From: Hydrogenophaga taeniospiralis
Lineage (GTDB): Bacteria > Pseudomonadota > Gammaproteobacteria > Burkholderiales > Burkholderiaceae_C
Direction of reading: 5' to 3'
NCBI RefSeq assembly: GCF_020510445.1
Contig: NZ_JAHBAG010000001.1
Coordinates: 1,836,501 to 1,900,500 of the forward strand
Length of the DNA stretch: 64,000 bases
Within the stretch, counting starts at the first letter, position 1; every line of letters begins with the position of its first letter. Below are positions 8,534-16,615 of the stretch, in pieces. Both the position numbers and the translations under genes were made by a program. The notes under the pieces were generated by a model that made no database searches, had not been told where the DNA came from, and worked only from the letters and a program-made list of their open reading frames with translations.

Positions 8534-9268
8534 TCAGTGCGGCGGCGTGCGGGCCAGCACCAGCGCTTCGACCCGGTGAGCGCCCGCCTGCAGCAGGGCC
8601 TGGGCGGCGGTCTGCAGGGTGGCGCCGGTGGTGGTCACGTCGTCCACCAGCAGCACATGGGCCCGGGCCAACCGCTGCCGATGAAGCGGGTGGGCGGCGA
8701 ACGCACCGCGCAGGTTGTGCAGGCGCTGCTCGCGCGGCAGGCTGTGCTGGTCCGGGGCTTCGCCGATGCGCAGCAGGGCATCGGCCAGCGCGGGGGGCAT
8801 GGGGGTCGCCGTTGCGGCGGCTTGCCGGCGCAGCGCCTTCACCAGTTCCCAGGCCTGGTTGTAGCCACGGCTGGCCAGGCGCGGCGGGGTGAGCGGCACC
8901 GGCACCACCAGATCGTAGGGGCTGGACGGTGGCTGGGCCTGGTGCGCCCGCCACATCAGGGCGGCCAGGGTTCCGGCCCAACCGGGTTCGTTCCTGAATT
9001 TGAAGCGGGCGATCAGGGTGTCCCAGGGGTAGCTGTAGTCCACCGCCGCCACGCAGCGCTGCAGCGCTGCGGGCGCCGTTCGGGTCTGGCAGGCGCCACA
9101 GAGCGCCGGGCCAGTGGCCGCCAGAGGGGCGGCGCAGGCACCGCAGCGAGGCGTGGGTGCGGCAAAGCGCTGCTCGCAGGCCGTGCACACGGCCTGCGCT
9201 GGCCAGCCGCCGCACACCTGGCAGGTGGCGGGCAGGTGGCGCGTGAGCCGGGTCCACGTGTTGAACAT
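8534..9268 (-). CDS. comF: ComF-family phosphoribosyltransferase-like protein
   Basis: 244 aa from the ATG at 9268 (MFNTWTRLTRH); longer in-frame readings upstream are low-complexity and overlap the divergent gene. The N-terminus carries zinc-ribbon cysteine pairs (C16/C19, C28/C31, then CGAC and CGAC). The C-terminus has the PRPP-type loop VLLVDDVTTTGATL. ComF proteins are cytosolic and needed for DNA uptake in competent species; in non-competent ones (GntX) the role is less clear. It diverges from the BioC-like gene. Confidence 0.9.
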   Translation of the reverse strand: MFNTWTRLTRHLPATCQVCGGWPAQAVCTACEQRFAAPTPRCGACAAPLAATGPALCGACQTRTAPAALQRCVAAVDYSYPWDTLIARFKFRNEPGWAGTLAALMWRAHQAQPPSSPYDLVVPVPLTPPRLASRGYNQAWELVKALRRQAAATATPMPPALADALLRIGEAPDQHSLPREQRLHNLRGAFAAHPLHRQRLARAHVLLVDDVTTTGATLQTAAQALLQAGAHRVEALVLARTPPH

Positions 9269-9372
9269 GGGGCCAATATACTGGGCGGTCGGGCTGTGTC
9301 CCGTTTTCCGGGCCCGTTTCTGGCGCCCCTGTCCGGCGATGTCGCCCGCACACCACCCGCTCTGGTTTTCCC

Positions 9373-10281
9373 TTGAACAACACGCCCGAAGCCGAAACCC
9401 CCGTTCCGGGTCTGGACCCGGTCGCCGCGCAGCGCTGGCTGCGGCAACCCCGCACCCAGAGCCCCTGGCTGCACGAAGAGGTGGCCTCGCGCATGGCTGA
9501 GCGGCTGCAGTGGTTTCGCGACAAGCCCTCGAGCTGGCTGCACTGGGAGCCGGTGCTGGGCGGCCTTCAGGCTCACCAGCGCGTGCGGTCCTTGTTGCCG
9601 CAGGCGCGTTGTCATGTCGCCGCGCGGCAGTTGCCACAGGCCTTGCTGGCCACGCGCGAGCCGCTGTCGGCGTCGTGGAACCCCCTGAACTGGGTGCGGG
9701 GCAAGACACCCGCGGCCGCGCAGGACGAAACCCGCGTGGCCATGCTGTGGGCCAACATGGCGCTGCATCTGGAGCCACAACCCCAGGCCTTGCTGCGGCG
9801 CTGGCACGCGCACATCGAGACCAATGGTTTCCTGATGTTCTCCTGCCTGGGGCCGGACACCCTGCGCGAGCTCCGGCAGATCTACCAGCGCGCGGGCTGG
9901 CCCGAGCCCACCCATGCGTTCACGGACATGCACGACTGGGGCGACATGCTGGTGCACAGCGGTTTTGCCGAGCCGGTGATGGACATGGAGCGCATCACCT
10001 TGTCGTACAGCGCTGTGCCGCTCCTGCTCCAGGACCTGCGCGAGCTTGGCCGCAATCTGCACGCGGACCGGTTCGAGGGTTGGCGCTCGCGCGCCTGGCA
10101 CGAGCGCTTGTGCCAGGCGCTGGAAGATGGGCTGCCCCGTTCGGAAGACGGGCGTCTGCTGCTGACCGTGGAGGTGATCTACGGTCATGCCTTCAAACCC
10201 GTTGCGCGGGCGCCACTGGGGTCCAGCACTGCGGTTTCGGTGGACGACATGCGGGCCATGCTGCGCTCCGGCCGCCGCTGA
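9373..10281 (+). CDS. BioC-like protein lacking a recognisable AdoMet motif
   Basis: 302 aa from a TTG start. The second half resembles malonyl-ACP O-methyltransferase BioC and other class I methyltransferases: MLWANMALHLEPQPQALLRRWHAHI, then GFLMFSCLGPDTLRELR and HDWGDMLVHSGFAEPVMDME. The expected glycine-rich AdoMet motif I is absent; the region around residues 55-80 reads VLGGLQAHQRVRSLLPQARC. It may be a degenerate or divergent methyltransferase. In related genomes this gene sits next to comF, as here, rather than with biotin genes. Confidence 0.65.
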   Translation: MNNTPEAETPVPGLDPVAAQRWLRQPRTQSPWLHEEVASRMAERLQWFRDKPSSWLHWEPVLGGLQAHQRVRSLLPQARCHVAARQLPQALLATREPLSASWNPLNWVRGKTPAAAQDETRVAMLWANMALHLEPQPQALLRRWHAHIETNGFLMFSCLGPDTLRELRQIYQRAGWPEPTHAFTDMHDWGDMLVHSGFAEPVMDMERITLSYSAVPLLLQDLRELGRNLHADRFEGWRSRAWHERLCQALEDGLPRSEDGRLLLTVEVIYGHAFKPVARAPLGSSTAVSVDDMRAMLRSGRR

Positions 10282-10365
10282 ACCGGGCATTGCATCGCCG
10301 GCCGATGAGGTCGGCGAGGGGGTGGATGGGGCGCCCCGACAGGAAAGCCCCCCGTTTCTCGCCGC

Positions 10366-10384
10366 TACAATTGACATAAATCAA
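10366..10384 (+). promoter_or_regulatory. Distal FNR/Anr-type box with overlapping -10 upstream of the cox operon
   Basis: TACAAT (10366-10371) overlaps TTGACATAAATCAA (10371-10384), which differs from the FNR consensus at one base. It lies 290 nt upstream of coxB. The 10282-10673 gap contains no credible gene apart from this box and the proximal one. The sequence between them is GC-rich without clear motifs, so a long 5' leader or a small RNA starting here cannot be excluded. Confidence 0.45.
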
Positions 10385-10625
10385 AGCCTTCGGGGTGCTT
10401 TCCCTGCAAGTACGCGCGGATTCTCGGATCGGTCGCGGATATGGCCAGCAATTGGTGCGTCAAACCTGCAACGCTTCCCCCGTGGGCAACCCTGTTCGCT
10501 GATGGACTGCGCTGGAGCTTGCGGTGCAGCGGTTCGGTCACGCCCGCGCAGCCCATGGCTGCGCTGGTCTTGCGGGGTTGCGGGGGTTGGGTATTCCCTG
10601 AGTGGGCGGCCCTATGAAAGTTTGT

Positions 10626-10650
10626 TCTAATCGGCATTGATATAAATCAA
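10626..10650 (+). promoter_or_regulatory. Proximal promoter and perfect FNR/Anr-type box for coxB
   Basis: TCTAAT (10626-10631) as candidate -10, then TTGATATAAATCAA (10637-10650), an exact TTGAT-N4-ATCAA. The arrangement (box starting 5-6 nt after the -10) is the same as at cytochrome c4. It suggests repression of the low-affinity aa3 oxidase when oxygen is scarce. The -35 is not evident. Confidence 0.6.
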
Positions 10651-10673
10651 TACTTATATTTGAGGCGCTTAAA

Positions 10674-11882
10674 GTGAGTACGACGAAGAAAACAGTTGAT
10701 TCCATGCGTAAACGGCTGGTCACGGTGCGCGCGGCCGCCTCCACACTGGCGCTGAGCGCGGGTGTCTGGGCGACGCAGGCCGCCCATGCGGTGAACGACC
10801 TGCCCGGTGGTCCCGCTGTGAACCAGCTCAATTTCGCCCCGCCGGTCACCCGGATTGCCGAGGAGCAGCACTGGCTGCACTGGTTCATGATGGGCATCTG
10901 CGCGGTCATCTTCGTCGTGGTCTTCGGCGTGATGTTCTATTCCATCATCAAGCACCGCAAGTCGGTGGGCCACAAGTCGCAGGTGCTGGCCGAGCCGATC
11001 TGGGTGGAGCTGGGCTGGACCATCGTGCCGCTGCTGATCGTGATCGGCATGGCCCTGCCGGCCACCAAGGTGCTGGTGGCCCAGAAGGACACCACCAACA
11101 GCGACCTGACCATCAAGGCCACGGGCATGCAGTGGAAGTGGGGTTACGACTACATCAAGGGCGAGGGCGAGGGCATCGGTTTCCTCTCCACGCTGGACAC
11201 CACCCAGCGCGAGATGTCCAGCCAGGGCAAGCCCGGGGGCGACGACTACCTGCTCAAGGTGGACCACCCGCTGGTGGTGCCCGTGGGCAAGAAGATCCGC
11301 ATCATCACCACCGCCAACGACGTGATTCACGCCTGGATGGTGCCGGCCTTCGGCGTCAAGCAGGACGCCATCCCCGGCTTCGTGCGCGACACCTGGTTCC
11401 GTGCCGAAAAGACCGGTGATTTCTACGGCCAGTGTGCCGAACTGTGTGGCAAGGAGCACGCCTACATGCCCATCCACGTCAAGGTGGTCACGGCCGAGCA
11501 ATACACCGCCTGGGTGACCGAGCAGCAAAAGGCCATGGCCGCGGCCGCCGACGACCCGAGCAAGGTCTGGGCCCTGGCCGACATGGTCAAGCGTGGTGAG
11601 TCCGTTTACGCGGCCAACTGCGTCGCCTGCCACCAGGCCAACGGCAAGGGCGCTGGCCCGATCAAGCCGCTGGACGGTTCGGCCATCGTGAACGATGCCG
11701 ACAAAGGCAAGATGATGGCCGTGCTGCTCAATGGCGTCAAAGGCCCGGAGGCGGAGATGCCGGCCTGGAAACAGCTGTCGGACACCGAGCTGGCCGCCGT
11801 CATGACCTACGCCAAGAACAACTGGTCCAACAAAACCGAGCAGGTTGTGCAGCCTGCCGATGTGGTCGCTGCCCGCAAGTGA
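10674..11882 (+). CDS. coxB: Cytochrome c oxidase subunit II with fused cytochrome c domain (aa3/caa3 type)
   Basis: 402 aa from GTG at 10674, chosen for GAGG 8 nt upstream; an ATG at 10704 would also keep the signal peptide. It has a signal sequence, then two membrane helices (about residues 65-90 and 110-135). The periplasmic CuA domain has C254, C258, H262 and M265 in CAELCGKEHAYM. A C-terminal class I cytochrome c domain has CVACH at 316-320. CuA accepts electrons from cytochrome c and passes them to subunit I. First gene of the oxidase operon, with FNR-type boxes upstream. Confidence 0.95.
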   Translation: MSTTKKTVDSMRKRLVTVRAAASTLALSAGVWATQAAHAVNDLPGGPAVNQLNFAPPVTRIAEEQHWLHWFMMGICAVIFVVVFGVMFYSIIKHRKSVGHKSQVLAEPIWVELGWTIVPLLIVIGMALPATKVLVAQKDTTNSDLTIKATGMQWKWGYDYIKGEGEGIGFLSTLDTTQREMSSQGKPGGDDYLLKVDHPLVVPVGKKIRIITTANDVIHAWMVPAFGVKQDAIPGFVRDTWFRAEKTGDFYGQCAELCGKEHAYMPIHVKVVTAEQYTAWVTEQQKAMAAAADDPSKVWALADMVKRGESVYAANCVACHQANGKGAGPIKPLDGSAIVNDADKGKMMAVLLNGVKGPEAEMPAWKQLSDTELAAVMTYAKNNWSNKTEQVVQPADVVAARK

Positions 11883-11922
11883 TCCGGTTACAGAAAATCA
11901 TTGAGTCTCAAAGGAATCGATC

Positions 11923-13542
11923 ATGAGTGCAGTTCTCGACCACCACGATGCGCACGGTCACGACCACGACCACCACGCCCCGTCGGGCTGGCGCCGCTGG
12001 GTCTACGCCACCAACCACAAAGACATCGGCACGCTGTACCTGCTGTTCGCTTTCACCATGCTCATGGTGGGCGGCGTGCTTGCGCTGCTGATCCGCGCCG
12101 AGCTGTTCCAGCCCGGCCTGCAACTGGTCAATCCCGAGCTGTTCAACCAGCTCACCACCATGCACGGCCTGATCATGGTGTTCGGCGCCATCATGCCGGC
12201 CTTCGTGGGTTTCGCGAACTGGATGATCCCGCTGCAGATCGGCGCCGGTGACATGGCGTTCGCGCGCATGAACAACTTCAGCTTCTGGCTGATGATCCCC
12301 GCTGCGATCATGCTGGTGTCGTCGTTCTTCATGCCAGGCGGCGCCCCCGCCGCCGGCTGGACGCTCTACGCCCCGCTGACGCTGCAGATGGGCCCTTCGA
12401 TGGATGCCGGCATTTTCGCGATGCACATCCTGGGTGCCTCGTCGATCATGGGTTCGATCAACATCATCGTGACCATCCTCAACATGCGCGCCCCCGGCAT
12501 GACGCTGATGAAGATGCCCATGTTCTGCTGGACCTGGCTGATCACCGCCTACCTGCTGATCGCCGTGATGCCCGTGCTGGCTGGCGCCATCACCATGACG
12601 CTGACGGACCGCCACTTCGGCACCAGCTTCTTCAACCCCGCCGGCGGCGGCGACCCGGTGATGTACCAGCACATCTTCTGGTTCTTCGGCCACCCCGAGG
12701 TCTACATCATGATCCTGCCGGCCTTCGGCATCGTGAGCCAGGTCGTGCCCGCCTTCGCGCGCAAGAAGCTGTTCGGCTACGCCTCCATGGTGTACGCCAC
12801 CGGCTCCATCGCCATCCTGTCCTTCGTCGTGTGGGCGCACCACATGTTCACCACCGGCATGCCGGTGACGGGCCAGCTGTTCTTCATGTACTCGACCATG
12901 CTGATCGCCGTGCCCACGGGCGTGAAGATCTTCAACTGGATCGCGACCATGTGGAAGGGTTCGATGACCTTCGAGACCCCGATGATGTGGGCCGTTGGCT
13001 TCATCTTCGTGTTCACCATCGGTGGCTTCACCGGGCTGATCCTGTCGGTCGCACCGATCGACATCCAGATGCAGGACACCTACTACGTGGTGGCCCACTT
13101 CCACTACGTGCTGGTGGCCGGTTCGCTGTTCGCCATGTTCGCCGGCATCTACTACTGGTTGCCCAAGTGGACCGGCGTGATGTACAGCGAAACCCGCGGC
13201 AAGATCCACTTCTGGTGGTCGATGATCTCGTTCAACGTCACCTTCTTCCCGATGCACTTCCTGGGCCTGGCCGGCATGCCGCGCCGCTACGCCGACTACC
13301 CGATGCAGTTCGCCGACTTCAACGCCATCGCCTCGGTGGGTGGTTTTGCCTTCGGTCTTGCACAGGTCTTCTTCTTCTTCGCCGTCGCGCTGCCTGCCAT
13401 GCGTGGCAAGGGCGCCAAGGCGCCACAGAAGCCCTGGGAAGGCGCCGAGGGTCTGGAGTGGGAAGTGCCTTCGCCGGCCCCGTTCCACACCTTCGAGAAC
13501 CCGCCCAAGCTGGATGCCAGCGCCACCAAGGTGATCGGCTGA
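11923..13542 (+). CDS. ctaD: Cytochrome c oxidase subunit I (heme a/a3-CuB)
   Basis: 539 aa with twelve predicted membrane helices. Diagnostic motifs are TMHGLIMVFG (low-spin heme ligand), WFFGHPEVYIMILPAFG (CuB His and the cross-linked Tyr), VWAHHMFTTGM (CuB His pair) and AHFHYVLVAGSLFAM (heme a3 and heme a ligands). It is the catalytic oxygen-reducing, proton-pumping subunit in the inner membrane. The His-rich start (residues 6-19) is a usual oddity of this lineage. It lies 40 nt after coxB, in one operon. Confidence 0.96.
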   Translation: MSAVLDHHDAHGHDHDHHAPSGWRRWVYATNHKDIGTLYLLFAFTMLMVGGVLALLIRAELFQPGLQLVNPELFNQLTTMHGLIMVFGAIMPAFVGFANWMIPLQIGAGDMAFARMNNFSFWLMIPAAIMLVSSFFMPGGAPAAGWTLYAPLTLQMGPSMDAGIFAMHILGASSIMGSINIIVTILNMRAPGMTLMKMPMFCWTWLITAYLLIAVMPVLAGAITMTLTDRHFGTSFFNPAGGGDPVMYQHIFWFFGHPEVYIMILPAFGIVSQVVPAFARKKLFGYASMVYATGSIAILSFVVWAHHMFTTGMPVTGQLFFMYSTMLIAVPTGVKIFNWIATMWKGSMTFETPMMWAVGFIFVFTIGGFTGLILSVAPIDIQMQDTYYVVAHFHYVLVAGSLFAMFAGIYYWLPKWTGVMYSETRGKIHFWWSMISFNVTFFPMHFLGLAGMPRRYADYPMQFADFNAIASVGGFAFGLAQVFFFFAVALPAMRGKGAKAPQKPWEGAEGLEWEVPSPAPFHTFENPPKLDASATKVIG

Positions 13543-13567
13543 ACCCCGGCGCAGCAACGGTTGAAAC

Positions 13568-13678
13568 ATGACGCCTGACCAAAAAAAGAGCAACCTGCGC
13601 CTGGGTCTGATCCTGGGTTCGGTGGCGCTCGTCTTTTTCCTCGGTTTCGTGGGCAAGCTGGTGCTGTTCGGCGGCTGA
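13568..13678 (+). CDS. Cytochrome oxidase small assembly protein (36 aa)
   Basis: 36 codons: basic MTPDQKKSNLRLG, then one hydrophobic helix (LILGSVALVFFLGFVGKL). The position between ctaD and ctaG, and the TGATG overlap of its stop with the ctaG start at 13678, indicate a real translated gene. Betaproteobacterial aa3 operons regularly hold such a single-helix protein here, usually called a cytochrome oxidase small assembly protein. Its molecular role is not established. Confidence 0.8.
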   Translation: MTPDQKKSNLRLGLILGSVALVFFLGFVGKLVLFGG

Positions 13679-14334
13679 TGCCCGCCGACACGCCCGCACT
13701 TCCGAACCGGACACGCCCCATGGGACTTCGTCGCGAAAACCTCAAGATGGTGGGCAAGCTCGGCGTGATCACGCTGGGCATGTTCGGGTTCGGCTACGCC
13801 CTGGTCCCGGTCTACAACGCCATCTGCGAGATGACCGGCATCAACGTGCTGGCGCTCGCCGAGCGTGAGGTGCCGGGTGCCCGGCCCACCCTGCCGGTGA
13901 ACACGCAGGTGGACCGCACGCGCAGCATCACGGTGGAGTTCGACGCGAATGCCCGCGGGCCCTGGCAGTTCAAGCCCGCGGTGCGTTCGCTTCAGGTGCA
14001 TCCGGGCGAACTCACCACGGTGATGTACGAGTTCCAGAACGTCCAGAACCGCACCATGGCGGCGCAGGCGATCCCGAGTTACGCCCCCAAGCAGTCGGCG
14101 GCGCACTTCAACAAGCTGGAGTGTTTCTGTTTCAACCAGTACACGCTGGCGGCGGGCGAGAAAAAGGCCTGGCCGGTGGCGTTCGTGATCGATCCGAAGC
14201 TGCCCAAGGACGTGACCACCATCACGCTGTCCTACACCTTCTTCGAGGTGGGCGGCAAGGTGCCGGCGGCGCCCGAGGGCCATCTGCCTCAGGCCAGCGC
14301 CGTGCCGGCCGCCTCCTTGCCGGGGGCCGTATGA
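13678..14334 (+). CDS. ctaG: Cytochrome c oxidase assembly protein CtaG/Cox11 (CuB chaperone)
   Basis: 218 aa. One N-terminal membrane helix (about residues 22-44: KLGVITLGMFGFGYALVPVY), then a periplasmic Ig-like domain with the copper motif CFCFNQ (LECFCFNQYTL). Cox11 delivers copper to the CuB centre of subunit I. It overlaps the preceding 36-aa gene (TGATG) and the following DUF2970 gene (ATGA), so expression is translationally coupled. The C-terminal Ala/Pro-rich tail is variable in the family. Confidence 0.95.
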   Translation: MPADTPALPNRTRPMGLRRENLKMVGKLGVITLGMFGFGYALVPVYNAICEMTGINVLALAEREVPGARPTLPVNTQVDRTRSITVEFDANARGPWQFKPAVRSLQVHPGELTTVMYEFQNVQNRTMAAQAIPSYAPKQSAAHFNKLECFCFNQYTLAAGEKKAWPVAFVIDPKLPKDVTTITLSYTFFEVGGKVPAAPEGHLPQASAVPAASLPGAV

Positions 14335-14537
14335 CGCAGCCTGTGCACCAGCGCAAAGGTTCGCTCGTGGGCACGGTCAAGGCCGTGCTCTGGGGTTTTC
14401 TCGGTGTGCGGCGCAATGCCGACTACCAGGACGACATCGCCAAGCTCAATCCGATCCACATTCTGGTGGTGGGGGTGGTCATGGCCCTGCTGTTCGTGCT
14501 GGGCCTGATCCTGCTGGTGAACTGGGTCGTCGCCTGA
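14331..14537 (+). CDS. DUF2970 small membrane protein
   Basis: 68 aa starting at the ATG that overlaps the ctaG stop. The motif KAVLWGFLGVRRNADYQDD followed by one C-terminal membrane helix (HILVVGVVMALLFVLGLIL) is the DUF2970 pattern. The family nearly always sits between ctaG and subunit III in Burkholderiales oxidase operons, implying a role in oxidase assembly or stability that remains undefined. Confidence 0.85.
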   Translation: MTQPVHQRKGSLVGTVKAVLWGFLGVRRNADYQDDIAKLNPIHILVVGVVMALLFVLGLILLVNWVVA

Positions 14538-14609
14538 GGCGGTGCCGTCGACAGCACAAGTTTTTTTCTTTCAGACATTCATACAAGCGCTTAGCAATTA
14601 GGAGTGAGC

Positions 14610-15491
14610 ATGTCAGCAGCAACACACGGCACGACGCCTTATTACTTCGTCCCCGGGCCTTCGCGGCACCCGGTGATGGCGGCCATCGGGCTGTTTTTCG
14701 TCATCCTGGGCGCGGGCCAGTGGGTCAATGGCGCGGGCTGGGGCGCGTATTCGCTGGCCTTCGGTCTGGCCTTCTGGCTGATCGTGCTGTTCCAGTGGTT
14801 TAGCCAGTCGGTGGGTGAGAGCGAAAGCGGCCTGTACGGCCGCAAGATCGACCTGTCCTTCCGCTGGAGCATGAGCTGGTTCATCTTCTCGGAGGTGATG
14901 TTCTTCGGCGCCTTTTTCACCGCGCTGTGGTGGGCCCGTGTGCACTCGGTGCCTGCGCTGGGCAACATCGAGAACGCGCTGATCTGGCCCGACTTCACCG
15001 CGGTGTGGCCGAGTCTGCAGGCCGGCGCCACCGCCTCGCCGGCCGGCATCGTCGAGCCGTTCCAGACCATGGGCCCGTTCTGGTTGCCCACCATCAACAC
15101 CGCGCTGCTGCTGTCCTCGGGCGTGACGCTGACCATCGCCCACCACGCCCTGCAGTCCGGTGAACGTGCCAAGACCATCGCGTTCATGTGGGTCACGGTG
15201 CTGCTCGGCATCACCTTCCTGTGCGTGCAGGGCTATGAATACGCTCACGCCTACAGCGAGCTGAACCTCAAGCTGTCTTCGGGTGTGTTTGGTTCGACCT
15301 TCTTCCTGCTCACGGGCTTCCACGGCTTCCACGTGCTGGTGGGCATGTTGATGCTGCTCTTCATCACCCTGCGCCTGCAGAAGGGCCACTTCACGGCACA
15401 GCGCCACTTCGGTTTCGAAGGCGCGGCCTGGTACTGGCACTTCGTGGACGTGGTGTGGCTGGGTCTGTACATCCTCGTGTACTGGATGTGA
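14610..15491 (+). CDS. ctaE: Cytochrome c oxidase subunit III
   Basis: 293 aa from the ATG at 14610, with GGAG 5 nt upstream; a GTG two codons earlier falls on the ribosome site and is rejected. Seven membrane helices as usual; family motifs include FSEVMFFGAFFTALWWAR, TINTALLLSSGVTLTIAHHA and LTGFHGFHVLVGMLML, and WYWHFVDVVWLGLYILVYW at the C-terminus. Subunit III stabilises the catalytic core and its proton uptake. It is the last gene before a strong terminator; the accessory genes further on have their own transcription start. Confidence 0.95.
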   Translation: MSAATHGTTPYYFVPGPSRHPVMAAIGLFFVILGAGQWVNGAGWGAYSLAFGLAFWLIVLFQWFSQSVGESESGLYGRKIDLSFRWSMSWFIFSEVMFFGAFFTALWWARVHSVPALGNIENALIWPDFTAVWPSLQAGATASPAGIVEPFQTMGPFWLPTINTALLLSSGVTLTIAHHALQSGERAKTIAFMWVTVLLGITFLCVQGYEYAHAYSELNLKLSSGVFGSTFFLLTGFHGFHVLVGMLMLLFITLRLQKGHFTAQRHFGFEGAAWYWHFVDVVWLGLYILVYWM

Positions 15492-15500
15492 TCGGCCGCC

Positions 15501-15520
15501 TGGGGTGGCATGCCACCCCA
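15501..15520. repeat. Perfect 20-bp palindrome after ctaE
   Basis: TGGGGTGGCATGCCACCCCA is its own reverse complement. It lies 10 nt after the ctaE stop and 10 nt before the terminator stem. It could stabilise the 3' end of the oxidase mRNA or be a protein-binding site; nothing distinguishes these. Confidence 0.7.
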
Positions 15521-15530
15521 TCCCCGCCAG

Positions 15531-15564
15531 CAACAAAAAAGCGCCCGCAGGCGCTTTTTTGTTG
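15531..15564. terminator. Strong bidirectional rho-independent terminator
   Basis: Perfect 15-bp arms around a CGCA loop: CAACAAAAAAGCGCC (15531-15545) and its complement (15550-15564), with A6 and T6 flanking the GCGCC stem. It ends the oxidase transcript on the plus strand and the convergent DUF2909 gene on the minus strand. Confidence 0.92.
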
Positions 15565-15589
15565 GTGGGCAATGGGATAGTGAGCCGGA

Positions 15590-15829
15590 TCAGCGCTGCA
15601 ATGGCAGCCCGGTGGGCTGGATCCAACCCATCAGGTAGCTGACCAGCACCACCACGAACAGCAGGATGGAAAAACCGACGCGAAACGCCAGTGCCCGTGC
15701 CATGTGGTTCTTGCGCGGCTTGTCGCTGCTGTCGGGCGATCCCTCGTCACCCCCCCGCATCATGAAAACCAGCGCGGCCGCCAGGCTGCCAATGATGGCG
15801 ACGAAGGCCGCGATGACGAGTGTTTTCAT
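15590..15829 (-). CDS. DUF2909 twin-transmembrane protein
   Basis: 79 aa from the ATG at 15829. Two membrane helices (MKTLVIAAFVAIIGSLAAAL at the start and VGFSILLFVVVLVSYLMGWI near the end) are separated by a charged loop with DSSDKPRKN. This twin-helix layout is DUF2909. The gene is regularly found, in reverse orientation, between subunit III and SURF1 in Burkholderiales. Function is unknown; an oxidase-related membrane role is inferred from position only. Confidence 0.8.
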   Translation of the reverse strand: MKTLVIAAFVAIIGSLAAALVFMMRGGDEGSPDSSDKPRKNHMARALAFRVGFSILLFVVVLVSYLMGWIQPTGLPLQR

Positions 15830-15874
15830 GCGTGCGATTATCGGTTTCTTTTTTCCCCACCCGGGTGTTCCCGC

Positions 15875-16615
15875 ATGAGTTCCCGCCACCTGCGTTTCTG
15901 GCTCGTCACGGCCGCCACCGTCTTCACCACGGCGACGACGGCGGCCCTGGGCGTGTGGCAGCTCGGACGCGCGGCGCAGAAGCAGGCGCTGCACGATCTG
16001 ATCGACCAGCGCGGCCAGCTGGCGGCCTGGCGCGGGCCGGAGCTGCTGCGGGCGCCCGACCCGCAGGCCGGCCTGCACCGCCCGGTGACCCTGAGCGGGC
16101 GCTGGGTGCCCGAGGCCAGTGTGTTTCTGGACAACCGGCAGATGGGCGGTCGCACCGGTTTTTTCCTGGTCACGCCGTTGCGCATCGCGGGCAGCGAGCG
16201 GGCGGTGCTGGTGCAGCGCGGCTGGGTGCCTCGCGATTTCAACGACCGCAGCCGCCTGCCGGTCATCGACACCCCCACGGGCGAGGTCCGCGTCGAAGGG
16301 CGTTTGGCCCCGCCGCCGGGCCAGCTATATCAACTGGGCGAGGCGGGCACGGGGACGATCCGGCAAAATGTCGAACTCGCAGCGTTTGCGCAGGAGACCG
16401 GGCTGTCCCTGCTGAACGTTTCCGTCCTGCAGACCGGCGACACCGCCGACGGTCTGCAACGCGACTGGCCCCGCACCGGAGCCGACGTCTCCAGACACCA
16501 CGGTTATGCATTGCAGTGGTTTGGCCTGTGTGCCCTTGCGGGTTTCCTGTATGTCTGGTTCCAATTCCTTTCCCCCCGCCGATCGCGCAAACCCCATGGC
16601 ACAGACCCCCGATGA
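15875..16615 (+). CDS. SURF1-family oxidase biogenesis protein
   Basis: 246 aa from the ATG at 15875 (MSSRHLRFWLVTAATVFTTA). The layout is that of SURF1/Shy1: one helix at each end and a periplasmic domain between. GVWQLGRAAQKQAL follows the first helix and HHGYALQWFGLCALAGFLYV forms the last. SURF1 helps insert heme A into subunit I. Its 3' end overlaps the next gene by about 20 nt, so the accessory genes form one unit. Confidence 0.9.
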   Translation: MSSRHLRFWLVTAATVFTTATTAALGVWQLGRAAQKQALHDLIDQRGQLAAWRGPELLRAPDPQAGLHRPVTLSGRWVPEASVFLDNRQMGGRTGFFLVTPLRIAGSERAVLVQRGWVPRDFNDRSRLPVIDTPTGEVRVEGRLAPPPGQLYQLGEAGTGTIRQNVELAAFAQETGLSLLNVSVLQTGDTADGLQRDWPRTGADVSRHHGYALQWFGLCALAGFLYVWFQFLSPRRSRKPHGTDPR

